Below, in pieces: positions 46,901 to 58,900 of a DNA stretch of 64,000 nucleotides. The notes below the pieces were generated by a model, which made no database searches, had not been told where the DNA came from, and saw only the letters and a program-made list of their open reading frames with translations. Origin of the DNA: Ovis canadensis (taxonomy: Eukaryota > Chordata > Mammalia > Artiodactyla > Bovidae); assembly GCF_042477335.2 (NCBI RefSeq), contig NC_091255.1, positions 23,476,501 to 23,540,500 of the forward strand, given 5' to 3'. The position numbers and the translations under genes were made by a program. Numbering within the stretch: position 1 is the first letter of the stretch; each line of letters opens with the position of its first letter.

Positions 46901-49900
46901 TTATTTTTTAATTGAAGTATAGTTGGTTGACAACATTGTGTTAATTTCAGGTGTACAGCATAATGGGCTTCCCTGATAGCTCAGATGGTAAAGTACCCGC
47001 CTGATTTTTGTGGATTATACTCCATTATAGTTTATTATAAGATAATAGGTACATCCCTGTGCTATACGGTATATCCTTGTTGATATATGTAAAAGATAAA
47101 AGATATAAAAGATAGAAGGCTTATCTATTTTTTAAAAACTTTAAAGACTTCTTTTTATGTTTGGCTCTGCTGGGTCTTCGTTGGGCATTTTTTTTTAGCT
47201 GCAGTGCACAGGTTTCTCACTGGTGGCTTCTCTTGTTGTGGAGCATGGGCTCTAGAGCGCAGGCTCAGTAGTTGTGGCACACAGGCATATGGGAGTTAGC
47301 CCATGGCATATGGGATCTTCCTGGATCAGAGATCGAACTCGTGTCTCCTGCATTGGCAGGCAGATTCTTCACTGCTGACCCACTGGGGAAGCCCTTATCT
47401 GTTTTATGTGTAGTCGCTTGTATGTGTCCATGCCACACCCTGATCTGGTTCTCCTCGCTTTCCCTTTTCCCTTTGGCAACTGCAGGCTTCTCTTCTACGT
47501 CTGTGACTCTGTCTCCGTTTTGCACATACGTTGGCTTGTATTCCTTTTTGGGTCCACATGTAAGTGATGTCATATAGTGTTTGTCTTCCTCTGACTTATT
47601 TCACTGAACGCAATATTCTTTCGGTCCATTCATGTTGCTACAGATGGCAGTATTTCATTCTTTTTTATGGCTCAGTAATATTTCATTGCATATATATATA
47701 TCGCAGTTTTATCCATTCATCTGTTGATGGGCATTTGGGTTGCCACCATGTCTTGGCTGTTGTAAATAGTGCTGCTGTGAACATTGGGTGCATGTATTTT
47801 TTTGAATTAGTGTTTTCTGGAAATATACCCAGAAGTGGATGTATCCTTTTATAATTCTGTGTCACAAAATTTGAAAGATGGACAAAATACTTCTGCTACA
47901 TATCAAAATAAGGGTCTTGAAGCTCTTGTGTAATTGAGTTGCAAGCTAGCATAGCCACTTTTTTCATGGAATGCCATTTTTACTTGAAAGAATGACTGAC
48001 AGGATGGTTGTTTAGACATGGGTATTTGGTAGGTTTTTCTCAGAAATGACTGAAACAGTCTTGCCCCTTCAAGGAAACAATAGACAGTATGTATTGGCAA
48101 TAATAACATTTGAGCTTTCAAACAAAAGTTAGAATTTTGGAAAACTTGTACCTGTCACTTTGAGCTTGACAGTTTTCCAATACTTGAAAGACTCCTCTGA
48201 TGATATTAGTGATGATATTAGCAAATGTGATATTTTTGATGTTGTATAACCATGAAAATTCTTAAAGAGATTGGAACACCAGACCACTTTACCTGTCTCC
48301 TTAGAAACCTGTATGTGATTCAAGAAGCGACAGTTAGAACCTTACATGGAACAACAGACTGGTTCAAATTTGGGGAGTATGACATGGCTGTGTATATCAC
48401 CCTGTTTATTTAACTTACATGCAGAGTACATCATGCAAAATGCCAGGCTGGATGACTCACCAGCTGGAATCAAGATTTCCAAGAGAAATATCAACAACTT
48501 CAGATATGCAGATGATATCTCTTTAATGGCAGAAAGTGAAGAGGACCCTCTTGACGAGGGTGAAAGAGGAGAGAAAAAGCTGGCTTAAACTCAACATTCA
48601 AAAAACTAAGATCATGACATCCAGTTCCATCACTTCATGGCAAATAGATGGAGAAACAATGGAAGCAGTGACAGATTTTATTTTCTTGGACTCCAGAATC
48701 ACTGTGGATGCTGACTGCAGCCATGAAGTTAAAAGATGCTTGCTCCTTGAAAGGAAAGCTCTGACCAACCTAGAAAGCATCTTGAAAAGTAGAGACATCA
48801 CTTTGCTAACAAAGGTCCATGTAGTCAAAGCTATAGTTTTTCCAGTAGTCATGTATGGGTGTGAGAGTTGGACCATGAAGAAGGCTGAGCTCCAAAAATT
48901 GATGCCTTTGAACTGTGGTGCTAGAGAAGACTCTTGAGAGGCTTCTAGTGACTGACATGAACTGAATGATTTTATTTTAAAGGGATTAATAAATATTGCA
49001 AAAATGTCCATTTAAACTTTAGTCAGTGAAATTCAGTTGCTCAGTTGTGTCCGACTGTTTGCAACCCCATGGACTACAGCAACATAGGCTTTCTGTCCAT
49101 CACCAACTCCTGAAGCTTACTCAACCTCATGTCCATCGAGTAAGTGATGCCATCCAACCATCTCATCCTGTCGTCCCCTTTCCCTCCCACCTTCAATCTT
49201 TCCCAGCATCAGGGTCTTTTCCAATGAGTCAGTTCTTCCCATCAGGTGGCCAAAATATTAGAGTTTCAGCTTTAGCATCAGTATTTCCAATGAATATTCA
49301 GGACTGATCTCCTTTAGGATTGACTGGTTGGATCTCCTTGCAGTCCAAGGGACTCTCCAGAGACTTCTCCAGTGCCACAGTTCGAAGGCATCAAGTCTTC
49401 GGTGCTCAGCTTTCTTTACAGTCCAACTCTCACATCCATACTTGACTACTGGAAAAATCATAGCCTTGACTAGATGGACCTTAGTCGGCAAAGTGATGTC
49501 TTTGCTTTTTGATATGCTGTCTAGGTTGGTCATAGCTTTTCTTCCAAGGAGCAGTGTCTTTTAATTTCATGGCTGCAGTCACCATCTGCCGTGATTTTGG
49601 AGCCCCCCAAAATAAAGTCTGTCACTGTTACCATTGTTTCCCCATCTATTTGCCATGACGTGATGGGACCAGATGTCATGATCATTCATCTTCATGAATG
49701 CTGAATTTTAAGCCTACTTTTTCACTCTCTTCTTTAACTTTCATCAAGAGGCTCTTTAGTTCTTCATTACTCTCTGCCATAAGGGTGGTGTCATCTGCAT
49801 ATCTGAGGTTATTGATATTCCTCCCGGCAGCCTTGACTCCAGCTTGTGCTTCATCCAGCCCGGCATTTCGCATGATGTATTCTGCGTATAAGTTAAATAA

Positions 49901-52900
49901 GCAGGATAACAATATACAACCTTGACATACTCCTTTCCCGATTTGGAACCAGTCTGTTGTTCATGTCCAGTTCTAACTGTTGCTTCCTGACCTGCATACG
50001 TATTTCTTAGGAGGCAGGTCAGGTGGTCTGGTATTCCCATCTCTTGAAGAATTTTCCACAGTTTGTTGTGATCCACACAAAGGCTTTGGTGTAGTCAATA
50101 AAGCAGAAGTAGATGTTTTTCTGAAGCTCTCTTGCTTTTTTGATGATCCAGCGGATGTTGGCAATTGGATCTCTGGTTCTTCTGCCTTTTCTAAATCCAG
50201 CTTGAACATCTGGAAGTTCATGGTTCACGTACTGTTGAAGCCTGGCTTGGAGAATTTTGCACATTACTTTGCTAGCATGTGAGATGAGTGCAACTGTGTG
50301 GTAGTTTGAACATTCTTTGGCATTGCCTTTTTTTGGGATTGGAATGAAAACTGACGTTTTCCAGTCCTGTGGCCACTGCTGAGTTTTCCAGATTTGCTGG
50401 CATATTGAATGCAGCACTTTCACAGTATCATCTTTTTGGATTTGAAATAACTCAAGTGGAATTCCATCCCCTCCACTAGCTTTGTTTGTAGTGATGCTTC
50501 CTAAGGCCCAGTTGACTTTGCATTCCAGGATGTCTGGTTCTAGGTGAGTGATCACACCATCATGGTTCTCTGGGTCATGAAGATCTTTTTTGTATAGTTC
50601 TTCTGTGTATTCTTGCCATCTCTTCTTAATATCTTCTGCTTCTGTTAGGTCCATATCATTTCTGTTCTTTATTGTGTCCATCTTTGCATGAAATGTCCCC
50701 TTGGTATCTCTAATTTTCTTGAAGAGATCTCTAGTCTTTCCCATTCTATTGTTTTCCTCTATTTCTTTGTATTGATCATTGAGGAAGGCTTATCTCTCCT
50801 TGCTATTCCTTGGAACTCTGCATTCAAATGGGTATATCTTTCCTTTTCTCCTTTGCTTTTCACTTCTCTTCTTTTTTTCAGCTATTTGTAAGTCCTCCTC
50901 AGACAACCATTTTGCCTTTTTGCATGTTCTCCTTGGGGATGGTCTTGATCACTGCCTCCTTGTACAATGTCATGAACCTCTGTCCATAGTTCATCAGGCA
51001 CTCTGTCTATCAGATCTAATTCCTTGAATCTGTCTGTCACTTCCACTGTATAATTGTAAGGGATTTGATTTAGGCCATACCTGAATGTTCTAGTGGTTTT
51101 CCCCACTTTCTTCAATTTAAGTCTGAATGTGGCAATAAGGTCATGATCTGAGCCACAGTCAACTCCTGGTCTTGTTTTGCTGACTGTACAGAGCTTCTCC
51201 ATCTTTGGCTGCAAAGAATATGATCAGTCTGATTTTGCTATTGACCTTCTGGTGATATCCATGTGTAGAGTCTTCTCTTGTGTTGTTGGAAGAGGGTGTT
51301 TGCTATGACCAGTGTGTTCTCTTGGCAGAACCCTGTCAGCCTTTGCCCTGCTTCATTCTGTACTCCAAGGGCAAATTTGCCTGTTAGTCCAGGTGTTTCT
51401 TGACTTCCTACTTTTGCATTCCAGTCCCCTATAATGAAAAGGACATCTTTTTTGGGTGTTAGTTCTAGAAGGTCTTGTAGGTCTCCACAGAACCATTCAA
51501 CTTCAGCTTCTTCAGCAACTGGTTGGGGCATAGACTTGGATTACTGTGATATTGAATGGTTTGCCTCAGAAATGAACAGAGATCATCCTGTTGTTTTTGA
51601 GATTGCATCCAAGTACTGCATTTTGGACTCTTCTGTTAACTATGAGGGCTACTCCATTTCTTATATGGGATTCTTGCCCACGGTAGTAGATATCATGGTC
51701 ATCTGAGTTACAGTCACTCATTTCAGTCCATTTTAGTTCACTCATTCCTATAAAGTCAATGTTCTCTCTTGCTTGGACCTAACATTCCAGGTTCCTATGC
51801 AACACTGCTCTTTACAGTATCGGACTTTACTTCCATCCCAAGTCACATCCACAGCTGGGTGGTGTTTTTGCTTTGGCTCCGTCAATTCATTCTTTCTTGA
51901 GTTATTTCTCCACTGATCTCCAGTAGCCTATTGGACTCCTACCGACCCGGGGAGTTCATCTTTCAGTGTCTTATCTTTTTGGCTTTTCATACTGTTCATG
52001 CAGTTGTCATGGCAAGAATACTGAAATGGTTTGCCATTCCCTTCTCCAGTAGACCACGTTTTGTCAGAACTCTCCACTATGACCCATCCGTCTTGGGTGG
52101 CCCTATATGGCATGGCTCATAGTTCATTGAGTTAGACAAGGCTGTGGTCCATGTGATCAGTTTGGTCAGTTTTCTGTGATTGTGGTTTTCATTCTGCCCT
52201 GTGATGGAGAAGGATGGAAGATTCCTGATGGGAGAGACTGACTGAAGGGGAAACTGGGTCTTATTCTGATGGGCGGGGCCATTCTCGGTAAATCTTTAAT
52301 TCAATATCTGTTGATGGGCGGGGCTGTGTTCCCTCCCTGAGGCCAAACTATGGTGGAGGTAATAAAGATAATGGTAATGAAGGTAAATCTCCTTCAAAAG
52401 ATCTGGTGGAGGCTTTGCTGCACTCCCCGACCCCGACCCTGCAGTAGACCACCCATCCCTCTGCTGGTGACTCCTGGACACTCCGGGCAAGTCTCAGTCA
52501 GTCTCTTGTGGGGTCATTGCTCCTTTCTCCTGGGTTCTGGTGCACACAAGGTTTTGTTTGTGCCCTCCTAGAGTCTTTATCCCCAGTCCTGTGTAAGTTC
52601 TGCCAGCTCTATGGTGGGGTTAATGGAGATCTCTTCCAAGAGTGTTTATGCCATACCCAGGTCTGCTGCACCCAGAGCCCCTGCCCCTGCGGCAGGCCAC
52701 TGCTGCCCTGTACCCCTGCAGGAGACACTCAAACACTCAGAGGCAGGCTCAGTCTCTGTGGGGTCTCCTGGTGTGCACAGAGGTTTTATTTGAGCCCTCA
52801 GAGCATCTCTGGTGGGTATGGTGTTTGATTCTAAATGTGATTTTGCCCCTCCTATCATCTTGCTGGGGCTTCGCCTTTGCCCTTGGGCGTGGGGTATCTT

Positions 52901-55900
52901 CTTTTGGGGGGATCCCACATTCTCCTGTTGATGGTTGTTCAGCAGCGAGTTGTAATTTTGGAGTTCTCGCCGGAGAAGATGAGTGCACGTCCTTCTGCTC
53001 CACTATCTTTTTTCCCACAGTATAATTTTAACTTATAATATGATAAGTATTATAGATACAGACCACATAAACGAAAGCTCTTTGGGTTCTTAGTAATTTT
53101 TAATATTGTGAAGCAGTGTTGAGACCAAAAACTTTGAGAACTGTTGGCTTAAAACATGCTTATAACTTTTATGCTAATTTGATTATAGGGAATTGATCCA
53201 TTTTCCTTAGATGCTCTTGCAAAACATGGCATTTTAGCTCTTCGTAGAGCAAAAAGAAGAAACATGGAAAGGTAAGCTTGCTGATAATTATGTATTTTAA
53301 GTTTTTTTATAGATTAAATTGAAATTATCCGTGTGTATTCCTTTTAGCTTTTATGTCAGTGTTGTTGAACAAAAAGTAACATTCACTTCAGTTCAGTGGC
53401 TCAGTCGTGTCTGACTCTTTTTGACCCCATGGACTGCAGCATGCCAGGCCTCCCTGTCCATCACCAACTCCTGGAGTTTACCCAAACTCATGTCCATTGA
53501 GTCAGTGATGCCATCCAAGCATCAAATAGTAGCATACACATTTCAAATTTTGTTCATAATTTCAGTAAATAATGGAAGTGTTCAAAATCAAGGTTGTTAA
53601 TACATCTCAACTTTTTCTCATGAGATCCTCAGAAGGTTTTCATTTTCTTAAAACATATTTGAAAATAATACAATATAATGACAATGCAGTCTTCTGTGTT
53701 AGATTATCTTTTTCAGCTTTAACAAATTAGTCTGTATATTTTTCATAACCAAAGCTATGGTGTCATATATGTAATTTCAGACTCTCTCTTGCTTGTGGTG
53801 GAGTGGCTGTGAATTCTGTTGAAGACTTCAGTATAGATTGCTTGGGACATGCTGGTCTTGTATATGAGTATACATTAGTGAGTATTTCTGTGGGCAGTGG
53901 TTATAATGTGAACAGGAAACTTAAAAAAAAAACTAAACTTTTAAATTCACATTTTATTTTATGAGAATCCACAGGATAGATTTTACAGTTTATCTTTCTA
54001 AATGTTTCTTAATAGTTCAGATATAACTTAACTGCTTTAACACATATTTGGTTAATGCTATGTGATGTGCTCAGTTGCTTCAGTTGTGTCCGACTCTTTG
54101 TGACCCTGTGGACCTCAGCCTGCCAGGCTCCAATGTCCATGGGATTCTCTAGGAATACTGGAGTGGGTTGCCATGCCTTCCTCCAGGGGATCTTCCCAAC
54201 CCAGGGATTGGACCCATGCTTCCTGCGACTCTTGCATTGCAGGCAGATTCTTTACCTGCTGAGCCATCAGGGAAGCCCACATTTAGTTATACTTGATAAG
54301 AAAAATTCATACAAAGTTTGGATTCTGATAGTATCAGCTAGGTCTTGATTTCATAATGGCTTTAAGTATTAAAGTTATATCTCCTTATATTACCTTTTAG
54401 GGTGAGGAAAAGTACACTTTTATTGAGGACTGCATTAACCCTCGCTCTGTCACCTTGTTGGTTAAGGGACCAAATAAGCATACTCTCACACAAATCAAGG
54501 ATGCTGTAAGGGATGGACTTCGTGCCATCAAAAATGCCATTGAAGATGGTAAGCTCTTTTTTGTGATAGATACGAACCTCACATATTTTTAAAGTAGTAA
54601 TCTATTATGGGATGCATAGTATTTTAAAAGATATGAATGATTCAGTTCAGTTCAGTTCAGTCGCTCAGTCGAGTCTGACTCTTTGCGACCCCATGAATCG
54701 CAGCACGCCAGGCCTCCCTGTCCATCACCAACTCCCGGAGTTCATTCAAACTCACGTCTATCGAGTCGGTGATGCCATCCAGCCATCTCATCCTCTGTCG
54801 TCCCCTTCTCCTCCTGCCCCCAATCCCTCCCAGCGTCAGTCTTTTCCAATGAGTCAGCTCTTTGCATGAGGTGGCCGAAGTATTGGAGTTTCAGCTTTAG
54901 CATCATTCCTTCCAAAGAACACCCAGGACTAATCTCCTTTAGAATGGACTGGTTGGATCTCTTTGAGTCCAAGCGACTCTCAAGAGTCTTCTCCAACACC
55001 ACAGTTCAAAAGCATCAATTCTTTGGCGCTCAGCCTTCTTCACAGTCCAACTCTCACATCCATACATGACCACAGGTAAAACCATAGCCTTGACTAGACG
55101 GACCTTAGGTGGCAAAGTAATGTCTCTGCTTTTGAATTCTCTTATTTCACTTCAGACTGTTTATAGTGAAGTTTTCTCCTTCGGGATAGTCTTTTCTATA
55201 GTTCATTTAATTAAAAAGATGTTTTTTTGACTGTGCTGGGTCTTTGTCTAGTTGTAGTGAGCAGGGGTGGTACACTGTGGTGCACGGGGCTTCTCATTGT
55301 GTTGGCCTCTCCTGTTGTGGAACACAGGCTGTAGGTGCACAGGTTCAGTAGTTGTGGCACATGGACCCTAGAGCTTGCAGGCTGCGGTAGTTGTGGCTCA
55401 GCAGTTGCGGCTCACGGGCTCTAGAGCACGGACTTAGTGGTGTATGGATTTAGTTGCTTCGAAGCTTGTGGAATCTTTCCCGGCCAGGGTTGGAATCCAT
55501 GTCCCCTGCATTGGCAGGCAGATTCTTATCCACTGGACCACCAGGGATGTACTGAAATATTCTTAATAGTATGCTGCCTTTTTAATTAACTTCTATTTAT
55601 TAAATGAAAAAACTGATTTAATATTGTAGTATCATTTTTTATTTTTAGAAATTTATTTTTAAAATCATGAAAATGCTTTTACAGCTTAGGACCCATTCCA
55701 TTTCCTCATTGCAGTATAATTTTAAGGAAGATTAGGAAAGAATATTTATTGATAATTTATTACCAGCTTCCTTCTAAAAGGAGTTAGGGTTAGATAATTC
55801 AATAACATACTATGTAAGTGAGAATAGGAAACCCATCATGAAAAAATGCTCAACATCATTATTCATTAGGGAAATGAAAATCAAGACCACCAAGAGATAC

Positions 55901-58900
55901 TGTTTCATGGTGACTAAGATGGCAGTAATCAAAAACCTGGACAATAATGATGAAAATGTGGAGAAATTGGAACCTTTATACGTTGCTGGTGGAAACTATT
56001 GAAAAACAGGCAGTTTCTCAAAGATTAAATATAGTTACTCTATGACCAGCACATCAGCTCTTAGGTGTGCATACAAGTACGGTAAAAATGTATGTGCACA
56101 CCAAAAATACACATGAATGTTCATAGTAGCCAGCCAGTGGAAACAATCCAAATATCCATTAGCTGATAAATAGATAAATAAAATGTGGTATGTCTATACA
56201 GTGGAGTATTTTAAAGGAATAAATACTGATATATGCTACAATATTGGTGACCTTGAAAACATTCTATAAGGTAAAAGAATCTAGGCACGAAAGTCTGTGT
56301 GTTATATGATTCCAGAAAAGGCAAGGCCATAAAAGGTAGATTAGTAGTTGTGATTGTCAGGGGCTGGGGGAAGAGGAAATAGGGGATGATTGCTAGTGGG
56401 TACAGGGTACTTTTAGGAAAGTATTTTGGGATTAGAATGGAGATGGTTGCAGAGTCATGTGAATATACTGGAAACTACTGGGACGTACACTTTTTTTTTT
56501 GGCTGCATAGCACGGAATCTGGGATTCCCTAACCAGGGATCGGGCCCACGCCCCCTGTGGCGGAAGTGTAGAGTCTTAACCACTGCACCAGTGTAAAAGG
56601 CTGAATTTTACGGTATGTGAATTGTATCTCAAAAAAAATAGAGTAACTCTATAAACAATATATCAGATTTGTCTGATAAGCAAAAGCATAAATGTGAAAT
56701 AATGGTAGAACAGAAGCTGAGATGGAAAATTAGAACCTAGGAAAATAGAATATGGATATAGCAAACATAATAGTCACTGTAATATTTAATCTGCCAGAAC
56801 ATAGAGATACAATCAGCTACATAGTTTTCATTATTGAAAAGGAGAAATCACAGCAGTTCCTAAATTGAAAAAATATGGGAGTTGGTATGAGAGCCTACTT
56901 CTTATAGTCACTTTTGATGAAAGCTAGTAGTATTTTTTAAAGTATTTTTTAAAGAAGAAGGCTTTGGTAGTTCAACTTGGTTCTTAGGCTTTAGAATACA
57001 AAGAAAAATGGATTATTAAAAAAAATCACTTCAACCTCTTAGTTTTTTAAGAAATAATTTATCTAGGTAATTGACATATTATGAACTACACGTTTAAAGT
57101 ATACATACAGCCATGAAACAGTCCCCTCAGTCAAGATAATGAATATATTTATCACCCTGAAAAGTTACCCCGTTGCCCCTTGGTAATCCTTCCTTCCTCC
57201 TCTGCCTGTGTCACCCTGCCCGTAGGCAGCCTCCTGGGCGCAACAGGAAGTCAGCTTTCTGTTGCTATAGATTAGTTTGCATTTTTTAGAATCTTGTATG
57301 AGTGGAATAATACGCTATGTATTCTGTTTTTTTTGCTTGGCTTCTTTTACTCAACATAATTATTGTAAATTAATTGATGTTATTATATTGATCAGGGTTC
57401 ATTCATTTTATTGCTAGATAGTATTCCATTACATTAATATACTACAGTTTATTTCATCAAATTCACCTATTGATGAACATTTGGTTGTTTACAGTTCTTG
57501 GCTATAGCAAATAAAGTTGTTATGAACATTTGTGTACAAGTCTTTGTATGGACATATGCTCGATGGACATGAGTTTGGGTGAACCCCGGGAGTTGGTGAT
57601 GGACAGGGAGGCCTGGTGTGCTGCAATTCATGGGGTCGCAAAGAGTCGGACACGACTGAGCGACTGAACTGATGCTTTCATTTGCCTTGGGTAAATGGCT
57701 AGGAAAGCAATGCTATGTTGTAACTTTTTAGAAATTGCTCAACTGTTTTGTCATGTACTATTTTACATTCCTGTTGGTTGTTCTGCATTCTTACCAATAG
57801 TACTGGGTATGGTCAGTCATGTTAACTTTAGCCATTCTAAAATTAAAAAAACGAAACTGTAATTTTAATTTGCATTTTCTTAATGATCATTGATGTTAAG
57901 CATCTTTTCATGTGCTTTTCTTGCTATCCATATCTTTGGTGAAGTTTCTGTTCAAATCTTTTGCCCTTTTAAAAATTGGGTTGTTTGTTCTCTTATTGTT
58001 GAGCTTGAGAGTTCTTTATATATTCTGGATACAAATACCTTTTCAGATATGTGATCTGTAAATATTTTCTGCTACTCTGTAGTTTGTTCTGTTATTCTCT
58101 TAACAGTGTATTTCAAAGAAGAATTCTTAATTTTGATGAAGTATAATTTATCAGTTTTCCTTTCATGGATTATGCTTTTGGGTGATGTCTAAAAAATCTT
58201 TTATCTGCCCAAGGTCGCAGCATTTTTCTTTTAGAACTGTCAGTCTTCGGTTTGTGCAGTCTCTACCACCATCTATCACAGAACATCTTTCATCTTGCAA
58301 AACTGAAACTCTGTACCCGCAATAACTTTCCAATCTCTTCTCCCCCGACCCCCGGAGACCACCATTCTACATTCTGTCTTTATGAATCTGACTGTTCTAT
58401 GTACTTGATATGAATGGAATCATACAGTTTTTGTCCTTTTGTCGATGGCTATTTTGCTGAGTATAATGTCTTCATCCATGTTATATTATTAGCATGTTTC
58501 AAAATTTCCTTCCTTTTAAGGCTGAATAATATTCTATTGTAGATATATACCACATTTTATTTATCAATTCTTTGTTTTTTTCTTGGCCACAGCTTGTGAC
58601 TTGAGGGATCTTAGTTCCCTAACAGGGACTGAACCCGTGACCAAAGTCCTACCCACTGGACTGCCAGGGAATTCCCTACCCCTCATCTGCATTGGCAGGC
58701 AGACTTCACCACTGAGCCGCCAGGGAAGCCCTGGAGTTTTCTTCATGGGAGGAGTCTAACCACAAATTCAGTCTCTTTTATGGATACAGGACTGTTCAGG
58801 TTGTCTGGTTTTCTTGAGTGAGCTTTAGTACTTTGTGCCCTTCAAGAAATGTGTCCACTTCATCTAAGTTAAGATCATACTGCCCTGAACTAATCTGATT

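Larger units (their letters stand above)
46545..53188 (+). other. CCT6B: CCT6B intron 7 (nested transposons)
   Basis: 6.6-kb intron that is almost entirely transposon: a hAT (Zaphod-like) relic in three or four pieces, a minus L1 end with SINE insertions, a plus-strand BovB fragment and a full-length minus-strand BovB. Confidence 0.85.

Noticed and set aside
50019-50744. 241-codon RT-like frame as a separate gene
   Set aside because: It is part of the full-length but inactive BovB copy 2. Upstream and downstream frames are broken.
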